This document shows positions 16,780 to 23,921 of a stretch of DNA of 48,663 nucleotides, piece by piece. The stretch spans positions 1 through 48,663 of the forward strand of contig QHRF01000081.1 in the NCBI GenBank assembly GCA_003220055.1. Reading direction: 5' to 3'. Made by a program: the position numbers and the translations under genes. This DNA is from Verrucomicrobiota bacterium. GTDB lineage: Bacteria > Verrucomicrobiota > Verrucomicrobiia > Chthoniobacterales > UBA10450. The notes beneath the pieces are model-generated. The model was given only the letters and a program-made list of their open reading frames with translations, was not told the DNA's origin and did not search any database. Positions within the stretch are counted from its first letter, which is position 1. Each line of letters starts with the position of its first letter.

Positions 16780-18306
16780 TTAGTAAGACTTGGCCCAGAC
16801 CACCCGGCGCGCGCTCGGTTCGCGAGTGAAAATACAACGGCCTGGCTCGGATTCGCCAAACGGAATAACGCGAATCGTCACCTTGAGATCACTTTTGATT
16901 TGTTCTTCCACTTCGCGCGAACCATTCCAGTGAGCGAGCGCGAAACCGCCATGGATCTCAGGTTTATCGGCATTCTTGGCGGTGAAGAAATCGTAGAACT
17001 CTTTCTTCGATTCGATCACGCGGGTGTTTTCCTCCTGGAACTTCTTCGCGCGATCATAAAGATTTTGCTGGATCGACATCAGCATCTCCGGCACGGCCGC
17101 GGCGAATTCCTGGAGAGACATCGACTCTTTGGATTTCACCGGGTGATCGCGCCGAGAAACTGCGACTGAGTCTGTCTCGAGATCACGCGGTCCGATCTCA
17201 ACTCGAACCGGTACGCCTTTCTTGATCCATTCCCAATTTTTCACTCCGCCGCCGAGATCGCGCCGATCTACCTCCACTTCGATCGGAGAATCGCCGAACT
17301 GCTTTCCACGCAACTGCAGTTGGAATGCATCGCATGCTTCCAGCACTCGCGCCCGAGTTTCTTCTTTCGGTGTAATCGGCAGAATCACAATTTGGGTCGG
17401 TGCGATTCGCGGTGGTAAAACCAATCCATCGTCGTCGCCGTGCATCATTGCGAGAGTGCCGACCAATCGCGTGGTCATTCCCCAACTCGTGGTCCAGCCG
17501 AATTCCTGTTTCCCTTCACGATTTTGAAACTGAATCCCGCTCGCGCGCGAAAAATTCTGTCCGAGAAAGTGCGAGGTGCCGGCCTGAATCGCTTTCCGGT
17601 CTTGCACGATTGCCTCGAGCGTCAACGTCTGGACCGCGCCCGGAAATTTTTCGCTCTCGGACTTCGCGCCGGTGAAAACTGGAATTGCGAGGTGATCCCG
17701 CACGAAGCGCTCGTAAAGATCGAGAATTAATTTCGTCTCCGCACGCGCTTCCGCCTCGGTCTCGTGAACGGTGTGCCCTTCCTGCCAGAGAAATTCAGTC
17801 GTTCGCAAAAATAAACGCGGCCGCATTTCCCACCGCACAACGTTAGCCCATTGGTTGATCAGAATTGGCAAGTCGCGATAGGATTGCACCCATTTTGCGT
17901 AGCTCGCGCCGATGATCGTTTCGGAAGTCGGCCTAACGACGAGCGGTTCCGTCAACGCGCTCGCCGGTTTCATTTTTCCTTCGGCGTCAACTTCGAGCCG
18001 CGTATGCGTGACGACGGCGCATTCCTTCGCGAATCCTTCGACGTGCTCGGCTTCCTTCGCGAAATAACTTAGCGGAATGAAAAGTGGGAAGTAAGCGTTG
18101 CGGTGTCCGGTCGCGCGGAACATTGCGTCGAGCCGGCGTTGCATATTTTCCCAAATGCCATAGCCCCAGGGGCGAATGACCATGCAACCGCGCACGTCGC
18201 TCGGTTCCGCCAGCTCCGCCGCGCGCACCACCTGCTGGTACCATTCCGGGAAATCTTCCTCGCGCCGGGGACTGATCGCGGTTTTTTGAGGAGCAGGATT
18301 CGACAT
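16780..18306 (-). CDS. proS: Prolyl-tRNA synthetase, archaeal/eukaryotic-like (type 3)
   Basis: The enzyme charges tRNA-Pro. At 508 residues it lacks the editing insertion domain of the bacterial type and matches the archaeal/eukaryotic-like class. Motif 2 is in VVRWEMRPRLFLRTTEFLWQEGHT and motif 3 includes MMHGDDDGLVLPPRIAP. An anticodon-binding domain follows, then the extra C-terminal zinc-binding-type domain, which ends in a terminal tyrosine (WAKSY), a feature of this class. The start MSNPAPQK gives a normal N-terminus. It is the first gene of a minus-strand unit with glutaredoxin and a membrane protein. Confidence 0.95.
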   Translation of the reverse strand: MSNPAPQKTAISPRREEDFPEWYQQVVRAAELAEPSDVRGCMVIRPWGYGIWENMQRRLDAMFRATGHRNAYFPLFIPLSYFAKEAEHVEGFAKECAVVTHTRLEVDAEGKMKPASALTEPLVVRPTSETIIGASYAKWVQSYRDLPILINQWANVVRWEMRPRLFLRTTEFLWQEGHTVHETEAEARAETKLILDLYERFVRDHLAIPVFTGAKSESEKFPGAVQTLTLEAIVQDRKAIQAGTSHFLGQNFSRASGIQFQNREGKQEFGWTTSWGMTTRLVGTLAMMHGDDDGLVLPPRIAPTQIVILPITPKEETRARVLEACDAFQLQLRGKQFGDSPIEVEVDRRDLGGGVKNWEWIKKGVPVRVEIGPRDLETDSVAVSRRDHPVKSKESMSLQEFAAAVPEMLMSIQQNLYDRAKKFQEENTRVIESKKEFYDFFTAKNADKPEIHGGFALAHWNGSREVEEQIKSDLKVTIRVIPFGESEPGRCIFTREPSARRVVWAKSY

Positions 18307-18411
18307 CGCGACACGAATAAAGCGCGCGCCCGGGAAATGGCGAGCAGCGATTGCGCGATCGATAGCGCATAGCCCAAATCGCCCAAGAGCGAGACAAATG
18401 AGAGATGCCTT

Positions 18412-19236
18412 CTACAGATCCGAAACAGCCTTGGCAATTAACTTGCGATTGGGGCGCCAACCTTTGACTGCGCTCCTCGCCACGGTTTTTGTTTCGTTCC
18501 GTTGGTTGATTACAAAGCTGTTGTTGTCCCCAAGTTGCGACCACGGGCCGCGTGGCACTTCAGCGAACTCCACAAATTTCCAGTCGGTCACGTCGGTTTC
18601 TTTCAAGCCCAGATAATCACGCACCGCGGGGGAAACATCGAGACCGGCGCCTTTGTTTAGATTTGATTTTGGGCGTTCGTTGCCGAAAACGTATTGCCAG
18701 TGGTCAGTCCGGAACGGTCCTGCGTCTTCCCACTGCGCATAAACTACACGAGCACCCTTGCGAATAGCGATCCAGCGGCCTTTGCAGGTCGAGACTCCCC
18801 GGCCTCGATAAGCCTCCTTGAACCACGGAATGACGCGCGGAGCTTCGGGCCGATGACCGTTCATCGTCTTGTCATTATAGGGAAGCGCGCAGTAAAAAGG
18901 ATTCTGCCGCGGCGTAAACTTTATCGGTATGTAATTGCTTCGATGCGACGGGTTCGGATCGTCGAATCCACCGTAACTGCGCCTCCAATTTTTGTCCCAT
19001 GAACTCGAGCGGTTCGGGACCGGATTGTTTTCACTCGGTGGCTCACCGATCCAAAAGACTGTTGTGACAATATCTGTCTTCCAAGAATAGCGTTCCGCCC
19101 GCCGTCCAAATGCTCTCTTCGAATGCCACGGCGCGGGCGATCCCCCAATAGGCGAACTTCCATCGGCGGAAGCAATTGGAGCGGCCACTAAGATGAACGA
19201 AATGAGGAGAGCGAAGCGATCTGCTATAATTGCCAT
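18412..19236 (-). CDS. Secreted protein with RlpA-like (double-psi beta-barrel) region
   Basis: A 274-residue protein with a signal peptide (about residues 1-24). The C-terminal half contains YAQWEDAGPF, YVFG and GAGLDVSPAVRDYLGL, which resemble the double-psi beta-barrel of RlpA-like and expansin-type proteins. The aspartate of EDAGPF would correspond to the acidic site of that fold. The N-terminal part is aromatic-rich and unrecognised. A cell-envelope or peptidoglycan role is likely. The call rests on motif resemblance and has not been tested by a profile search. It lies 105 bases upstream of proS, on the same strand. Confidence 0.6.
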   Translation of the reverse strand: MAIIADRFALLISFILVAAPIASADGSSPIGGSPAPWHSKRAFGRRAERYSWKTDIVTTVFWIGEPPSENNPVPNRSSSWDKNWRRSYGGFDDPNPSHRSNYIPIKFTPRQNPFYCALPYNDKTMNGHRPEAPRVIPWFKEAYRGRGVSTCKGRWIAIRKGARVVYAQWEDAGPFRTDHWQYVFGNERPKSNLNKGAGLDVSPAVRDYLGLKETDVTDWKFVEFAEVPRGPWSQLGDNNSFVINQRNETKTVARSAVKGWRPNRKLIAKAVSDL

Positions 19237-19322
19237 AAAAGGAGCACCTCGGGTGCCACTTCCGCCTCCCGCTTACCCAGCTTACCGCGCACAGCCGCGA
19301 CCAGACTTGTCGCTTCAGAGGG

Positions 19323-19351
19323 TTGACACGTCCTCGCATCTCCCGTAGTTT
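19323..19351 (+). promoter_or_regulatory. Candidate sigma-70-type promoter of rplM-rpsI
   Basis: A consensus -35 TTGACA (19323-19328) is followed after exactly 17 bases by TAGTTT (19346-19351). The predicted transcript start near 19358 leaves a 15-base leader before the rplM ATG at 19373. Confidence 0.5.
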
Positions 19352-19372
19352 TCGCGCCTCTTTCACCCCGCG

Positions 19373-19804
19373 ATGAAGACGTTTTCCGCCAAAGCAAGTG
19401 AAGTCGACCGCAAATGGTGGCTGATTGATGCCAAAGACCAGGTGCTCGGCTGCGTTGCGGTGAAGGCGGCCAGGCTTTTGCGCGGCAAAGAGAAAACAAT
19501 CTTCACTCCGCATGTCGATACCGGCGACTTCGTCGTCGTGGTCAACGCGGACAAGGTCCGTGTGTCTGGCAAAAAAGAAGAACAAAAAAGCTTCATGAGT
19601 TTTTCCGGCTACGTTGGCGGCCACAAATCAGAAAACGTGCGCGCGCGCCGGGCTCGTCATCCCGAGTTACTAATCGAGCGTGCGGTCCGCGGAATGATTC
19701 CGCACAACCGGCTCGGCCGCTCCGTCTATCGAAAGCTCAAGGTCTATCGCGGAGAATCGCACCCGCACAGCGCGCAACAACCTCAGCCGGTCAAGCTCGC
19801 CTAA
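19373..19804 (+). CDS. rplM: Large ribosomal subunit protein uL13
   Basis: L13 is an early-assembly 50S protein binding 23S rRNA. The 143-residue product has the typical start KTFSAKASEVDRKWWLIDA and the signatures RLLRGKEKTIFTPH and GMIPHNRLGR. Length is normal. rpsI begins 14 bases after its stop, giving the universal L13-S9 pair; a candidate promoter lies just upstream. Confidence 0.97.
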   Translation: MKTFSAKASEVDRKWWLIDAKDQVLGCVAVKAARLLRGKEKTIFTPHVDTGDFVVVVNADKVRVSGKKEEQKSFMSFSGYVGGHKSENVRARRARHPELLIERAVRGMIPHNRLGRSVYRKLKVYRGESHPHSAQQPQPVKLA

Positions 19805-19817
19805 CGAATTGTTCTTT

Positions 19818-20213
19818 ATGGCTCAAGCACAGGAATTCATCGCCACCGGTCGTCGAAAAACTTCCGTTGCGCGCATTCGGATGACTCCGGGGAGCGGCAA
19901 GATCGACATCAACGGCCGCAATTTCGAAGATTACTTCCCGAGTGCTCCGTTGCAGAACATAGTGCTTCAACCATTGCAGGCGGCGAAGATGGTTAACACT
20001 TACGATCTTTTCATCAACGCCAGCGGCGGCGGTGTTGCCGGCCAGGCCGGCGCGGCGCGTCTTGCCGTCGCGCGGGCACTCCTTCAAGCCGATGGCAATC
20101 TGCGAAGCGGATTGAAAAGCGAAGGCTTGCTCCGACGCGATCCGCGGATGAAGGAGCGCAAAAAATCCGGCCAGCCCGGCGCGCGCAAACGCTTCCAATT
20201 TTCGAAGCGCTAA
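19818..20213 (+). CDS. rpsI: Small ribosomal subunit protein uS9
   Basis: S9 lies in the 30S head, and its C-terminal tail reaches the P-site tRNA. The 131-residue protein has ATGRRKTSVARIRM at the N-terminus, GGGVAGQAGAARLAVARAL, and the basic tail ending KRFQFSKR. The start MAQAQEF at 19818 is preferred over the in-frame codon at 19809. The window-wide motif occurs at 19899, encoding GKIDING. A REP-like element follows six bases after the stop. Confidence 0.97.
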   Translation: MAQAQEFIATGRRKTSVARIRMTPGSGKIDINGRNFEDYFPSAPLQNIVLQPLQAAKMVNTYDLFINASGGGVAGQAGAARLAVARALLQADGNLRSGLKSEGLLRRDPRMKERKKSGQPGARKRFQFSKR

Positions 20214-20218
20214 TTTGT

Positions 20219-20274
20219 GGTAGAGGCGATTGACCCCAATCGCCTTCTTGGCGGTTCAGTGAACCGCCGCTACC
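20219..20274. repeat. REP-like two-hairpin element (56 nt)
   Basis: The outer arms GGTAG (20219-20223) and CTACC (20270-20274) enclose two hairpins. One is GGCGATTG/CAATCGCC (20225-20232 with 20237-20244), the other GGCGGTTCA/TGAACCGCC (20250-20258 with 20260-20268). The element is the reverse-orientation homologue of the element at 46161-46233, which uses the same arms and hairpin sequences. It fills the gap between the convergent rpsI and TPR genes and may act as a bidirectional terminator. Confidence 0.8.
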
Positions 20275-21084
20275 TCATTTCGGCTTTTTCGGCGTCGGCG
20301 CACCCGCGGGCGACATCGCCCCGGCAGTTGGTGCTGCAGCTGGAATAGGTGCCGTTGGGGCGGCGATCATTGGCGGAGCGCCCGGCCCAAGCGGCCTCGC
20401 TGGCAAACTTGCCGCCCCTGGCGCTGGCTTGGGCCGTTCAGGTGGCTTCAACGAACGCAATTGCCTCATCGCTTCGCCTGCCCAGATCGTCTCCATGCGG
20501 TCGTCCCGGGTACCTTCGATTTGCGGGCCTGGCATCCGATATTTCGTCAGAATTTCTTCACAAACTCGGCGCGCGTCTTCGATTCGGTTCGTCGCTTTTA
20601 ACAATGGCACTTGCGAAATAAGCGCAAGCGGCCCGTTGTAAGTGTTTGCGTATTTGACGGCGACCTGTTGATAAATCGAAAGGGCCTCATCCGTTTTGCC
20701 CATCGATTCCAAATTCGCCGCCATTGCCAGACGCGCTGTCGGCACAAAATCGCGTTCCGGATATTTATCAACGAACAGCTGCAAGGTCGCATTCGCTTCG
20801 GCGAACTTCTTTTCGTTGCGCTGCGTTTCTGCCAGGAGCAGATAAGCACTCGCGCCGGCCGGCGTTGCTGGATAACTTGTAATCACCTCCTGGTAATCGT
20901 GCGGATTCTTAGCCCTACCTAACAACTCAGCCGCGGTGGAGTTGCGCCGGTTTATGTAAAATCGGTAAGCCGCAAATCCGACAGCCGCCACAATTAGGAG
21001 GATCAGTGCGGCCGTAATTTCCTTTTGGAAACGGAGCCAGAAAACTTGCGCTTCAACGGCGGCAGGTAGCTGAGCTATTGGCAT
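20275..21084 (-). CDS. Membrane-anchored TPR protein (YfgM/BamD-like)
   Basis: A 269-residue protein with a signal anchor at about residues 22-44 preceded by a short N-terminal segment. At least three tetratricopeptide-type helical pairs follow (about 60-190: SAYLLLAETQRNEKKFAEAN, ARLAMAANLESMGKTDEALS and similar). The C-terminal 60 residues are a proline/alanine-rich disordered tail. The N-terminal-anchor-plus-TPR plan resembles YfgM, which assists periplasmic protein folding, and the first TPRs of BamD. Assignment to either family is uncertain. A copy of the window-wide motif lies 5 bases upstream of the start codon. Confidence 0.72.
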   Translation of the reverse strand: MPIAQLPAAVEAQVFWLRFQKEITAALILLIVAAVGFAAYRFYINRRNSTAAELLGRAKNPHDYQEVITSYPATPAGASAYLLLAETQRNEKKFAEANATLQLFVDKYPERDFVPTARLAMAANLESMGKTDEALSIYQQVAVKYANTYNGPLALISQVPLLKATNRIEDARRVCEEILTKYRMPGPQIEGTRDDRMETIWAGEAMRQLRSLKPPERPKPAPGAASLPARPLGPGAPPMIAAPTAPIPAAAPTAGAMSPAGAPTPKKPK

Positions 21085-21219
21085 AGTGATTGTCGATCTT
21101 GCGCGGCCGATTCGGGTCGCACGAGCGTGCTCTTATGCCACGCGAAACTTTGCCGCGCAAGTTCGGCAAAGATCGAGATACACTCGCCAAACCTTCTCCG
21201 GGCGATAAAATTTTTAGCT

Positions 21220-21726
21220 ATGAATGCATTCTGGAATTTTGTCGGACCATTGCTTGGTTTGGGCGTAAGGCCTGACGAGCTAACGTTTGTTCAAATCTCA
21301 TTGCGCGGTGTCGTCGTGTTTATTGCCACACTGATCATGGTTCGGTTGGGTCACAAGCGATCGCTGGCACGCAAGACCGCTTTCGACGCCGTCTTGCTGG
21401 TCATTCTGGCATCAGTGCTCTCGCGCGCGATCAACGGCAGCGCGGCATTTTTCGCGACGCTCGGTGGTGGACTGGTGCTCGTTCTGTTGCATCGCCTGCT
21501 AGCCCTTATTGCATTTCACTGGCACTGGTTCGGCTGCCTTATCAAAGGCCTCCCTGAGTTGATCATCGAAGACGGCGATTTCGTCTTGAGCACGATGCAC
21601 CGCAACCATATCTCAACCCACGATGTCGAGGAGGACATGCGTCTGAGTTTGCGCGACGACGATGTCTCCAAAGTAAAGAAGGGACGGGTCGAGCGCAGCG
21701 GTGACATCAGTTTCATTCGAAAATAA
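21220..21726 (+). CDS. DUF421/YetF-type membrane protein
   Basis: A 168-residue protein with three hydrophobic helices (about residues 5-100: ISLRGVVVFIATLIMVRLGH, FDAVLLVILASVLSRAI and the following segment), then a small cytoplasmic domain. This domain includes LIIEDGDFVLSTMHRNHIS and EEDMRLSLRDDDVSKVKKGRVERSGDIS. The arrangement matches the DUF421 (YetF) family, whose function is unknown. The ATG at 21220 is preferred over 21127 because the membrane domain begins there. It is preceded immediately by AAATTTTTAGCT, the same box that precedes putA. Confidence 0.85.
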   Translation: MNAFWNFVGPLLGLGVRPDELTFVQISLRGVVVFIATLIMVRLGHKRSLARKTAFDAVLLVILASVLSRAINGSAAFFATLGGGLVLVLLHRLLALIAFHWHWFGCLIKGLPELIIEDGDFVLSTMHRNHISTHDVEEDMRLSLRDDDVSKVKKGRVERSGDISFIRK

Positions 21727-21744
21727 ACCGCGAGCGATTAACGT

Positions 21745-22824
21745 TTGCGCGTGACTCCGCACGACAAGCTTTTCACACCCGGTCCGGTCGAAGTTTCGGC
21801 GAAAACGCTGGTCGCGTTCTCGCGACCGATGATCGGACATCGCGGCGAAGATTTCAAAAATCTCTACCGCGACATTCATCCAAAACTGCAAAAACTGTTC
21901 GCGACAAAGCAGCCCGTCTTTCTTTCAACTTCATCTGCGTGGGGCGTGATGGAAGCGTCGATCTGCAATCTGGTCGATCGCGGCGTCCTTTGCTGCATGT
22001 GCGGCGCGTTCTCAGATAAATGGCTCGACGTCGCGCGCCGCTGCGGAAAAAACGCCGAGCCACTGCAAGTCGATTGGGGAAAACATATCGACCAGAAAGA
22101 TGTCGATCGTGCGCTCGCCTCCGGAAAATTTGACACCGTGACGCTGATTCATAACGAAACGTCGACCGGCGTAATGAACCCGTTGCCGGAAATCTGCTGC
22201 ACGCTCGCGAAATATCCCGACGTCGTTCTCATCGTCGACACGGTTTCGTCATTTTCCGCGATGCAGATCGATATGGACGCGCTCGGCATCGACGTCATGC
22301 TGACCGGCGCGCAAAAAGGGCTGGCCTTGCCACCCGGTTTCTCGCTCTTTTCTGTTTCCGAAAAAGCTTTCGCCCGAGCCGAAAAACAGAAAGGTCGCGG
22401 CTATTACTTCGATTTTCTCGAATTCAAAAAACAACAGGCCGAATGGATGACTCCCAGCACTCCGAGTATCGGTCACATCTTCGCTTTGCAATCAAAGCTG
22501 GAGGAAATCTTCGAGGAAGGACTGCAAGCGCGCTTTGATCGCCACACGAAAACGAACGCGCTTGTCCACGACTGGGTGAGAAAATCCAGCTTCGAATTCT
22601 TCGCCGAGGAAGGATTTCGATCAAAGACGCTGACGTGCGTAAAAAACAATCGCGGCATCGACGTTCTCTCATTCGCAAAGAAACTGCGCGAGAAACATCA
22701 CCTCATCATCGATCCCGGCTATGGCAAACTCCGTGGTAAAACCTTCCGCCTTTCCAACATGGGCGACGAGACAGAAGAAACCATTTCGCAGTTACTTGGG
22801 TGTATTGATGACGTGCTGAAATAA
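21745..22824 (+). CDS. Class V aminotransferase (alanine-glyoxylate / serine-pyruvate type)
   Basis: A PLP-dependent enzyme of 359 residues, fold type I. It starts with KLFTPGPVEVS and GHRGEDF, typical of alanine-glyoxylate or serine-pyruvate aminotransferases. IVDTVSSF carries the Asp for the PLP ring, and K191 (TGAQKGLALPPG) is the Schiff-base lysine. The start codon is a TTG at 21745 or GTG at 21751; no ATG is nearby. Which amino donor it uses, and whether it also handles phosphoserine or 2-aminoethylphosphonate, cannot be told. It is convergent with rnpB, with a terminator hairpin in the gap. Confidence 0.85.
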   Translation: MRVTPHDKLFTPGPVEVSAKTLVAFSRPMIGHRGEDFKNLYRDIHPKLQKLFATKQPVFLSTSSAWGVMEASICNLVDRGVLCCMCGAFSDKWLDVARRCGKNAEPLQVDWGKHIDQKDVDRALASGKFDTVTLIHNETSTGVMNPLPEICCTLAKYPDVVLIVDTVSSFSAMQIDMDALGIDVMLTGAQKGLALPPGFSLFSVSEKAFARAEKQKGRGYYFDFLEFKKQQAEWMTPSTPSIGHIFALQSKLEEIFEEGLQARFDRHTKTNALVHDWVRKSSFEFFAEEGFRSKTLTCVKNNRGIDVLSFAKKLREKHHLIIDPGYGKLRGKTFRLSNMGDETEETISQLLGCIDDVLK

Positions 22825-22859
22825 AAAAGCGAAGGGCGCCTTCGTTTCCGAAAGCGCCC
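22821..22859 (-). terminator. Rho-independent terminator of rnpB
   Basis: GGGCGCCTTCG (22834-22844) pairs with CGAAAGCGCCC (22849-22859) through 11 bp with one G-T wobble. Read on the minus strand the loop is GAAA, a stable GNRA tetraloop. On that strand the hairpin is followed, after TTCGC, by six T residues (22828-22823). This fits termination of rnpB, and it may also stop the aminotransferase transcript. Confidence 0.75.
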
Positions 22860-22869
22860 CTCATATTTA

Positions 22870-23289
22870 GATGGCGGTAAGCCGAATTCTGTCAACGTGA
22901 TTGCTCACGCGGATGATCATTTATCTCAATCCCGCTTTCACGGAACCGCCCGAGAACCGCGATCGGCGGTCATAGACCGCCGCTACAGTCGTCGTGATGC
23001 GACGATACCCGAGGATCGTAACGGACCGGCTGTCCTCCCTCTGTTTTGTCTTGCACCGCATGGGGTTTTTCGTGCCTCGCGAATTACTCCGCGAGCGGTG
23101 AGCTCTTACCTCGCCTTTTCACCCTTGCCTGCGCCTCTTTCAAAGAACCGGCGGTGTCTTTTCTGTGACACTTTCCGTCAACGTCCGCTTTCGAGAACGC
23201 TGCCCACGTCTTCTACGTGGCATGCTGCCGTATGGTGTTCGGACTTTCCTCCAGCGAATCTTGCGATTCACCAGCGACCATCTGCCATC
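22870..23289 (-). ncRNA. rnpB: RNase P RNA, class A
   Basis: The catalytic RNA that removes 5' leaders from pre-tRNA, about 420 nt long. On the minus strand the 5' conserved block GAGGAAAGTCCGAACACC (CR-I) begins near 23251. AAGGGTGAAAAGGCGAG and GTAAGAGCTCACC occur in the middle. The 3' block GACAGAATTCGGCTTACC closes the pseudoknot near 22890. The ends pair as P1 (GATGGC 23289-23284 with GCCATC 22875-22870). Within the 3' third sits a hairpin (22964-22982) that resembles the REP-like repeats of this window. Exact ends are estimated from P1. Confidence 0.93.
22961..22986 (-). repeat. REP-like hairpin inside rnpB
   Basis: CGGCGGTC (22964-22971) and GACCGCCG (22975-22982) form an 8-bp stem with a 3-base loop. 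On the minus strand GTAG precedes it directly, so the segment reads GTAGCGGCGGT...GACCGCCG. The arm of the element at 20219-20274, read on the same strand, is GTAGCGGCGGTTCACTGAACCGCC. The likeness includes the flank, but a natural RNase P helix of similar sequence cannot be excluded. Confidence 0.5.
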
Positions 23290-23363
23290 GGCGGAGAATT
23301 TATCACAATAAGGAACTGAGGAAAGCAGGAAGTCCGGACCGGAACTTGCAGAAAAAAATGGGT

Positions 23364-23389
23364 GCAGCGTCACGCTGCTTTCTTATAGT
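23364..23389 (+). promoter_or_regulatory. Palindrome and -10 box upstream of peroxiredoxin-aconitase
   Basis: GCAGCGT and ACGCTGC (23364-23378) form a perfect 7-bp inverted repeat around a single C. TATAGT lies at 23384-23389 and would serve as a -10 box, which puts the palindrome over the -35 and spacer region. That is the position of a repressor or activator operator. It is in the correct place to drive the coupled peroxiredoxin and aconitase genes. Confidence 0.4.
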
Positions 23390-23426
23390 GAATTTCCCCC
23401 TCTAAACTCAAACCGGAGGATTGTTT

Positions 23427-23921
23427 ATGCCACTTGCAGTTGGAACTAAAGCGCCCGATTTCACTCTCTCGACCAAGACAGCCGACGGTCCCAAGCAGAT
23501 CAAATTGAGCCACAATTTCGGAAAGAAACACACGCTTCTGCTTTTCTTCCCAATGGCGTTCACGGGGACCTGCACCGAGGAAATGTGCAGTGTCGGCAAC
23601 GGACTGCGCGAATACACCGGATTGAATTGCGAAGTTTACGGAATTAGTGGCGACAATCCGTTCGCGCAGGAAGCATGGGCGCAAAAGGAAAAGATCGGAG
23701 TCACGCTGTTGAGCGATTACGAGCACAAAGTCGCGAAAGATTACGGCGTGGTTTACGATTCGTTTCTGCCGCAAATCAATCTTGGAATGGGCGGCGTTCC
23801 AAAACGTTCCGCCTTCATTATCGATAAGAACGGCGTGATCCAACACGCTGAGAGCAACGATGACCCAAAACAGCTACCCGACTTTGATAAAATCAAAGCG
23901 AAATTGGCCGACTTAAAGTGA
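23427..23921 (+). CDS. Peroxiredoxin, thioredoxin-like (AhpC/TSA, Bcp/AhpE-type)
   Basis: A 164-residue thiol peroxidase that reduces H2O2 or organic peroxides. The peroxidatic cysteine is C49 in [10 protein letters not shown], a variant of the usual PxxTxxC, with a second cysteine at C54. The rest shows the TSA fold: [30 protein letters not shown] and [13 protein letters not shown]. The start ATG 23427 is well placed after the strong ribosome-binding site CCGGAGGA (23413-23420). The stop codon overlaps the GTG start of aconitase in a GTGA, so the two are translationally coupled. That is sensible, because aconitase has an oxidant-sensitive Fe-S cluster. Confidence 0.93.
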   Translation: MPLAVGTKAPDFTLSTKTADGPKQIKLSHNFGKKHTLLLFFPMAFTGTCTEEMCSVGNGLREYTGLNCEVYGISGDNPFAQEAWAQKEKIGVTLLSDYEHKVAKDYGVVYDSFLPQINLGMGGVPKRSAFIIDKNGVIQHAESNDDPKQLPDFDKIKAKLADLK

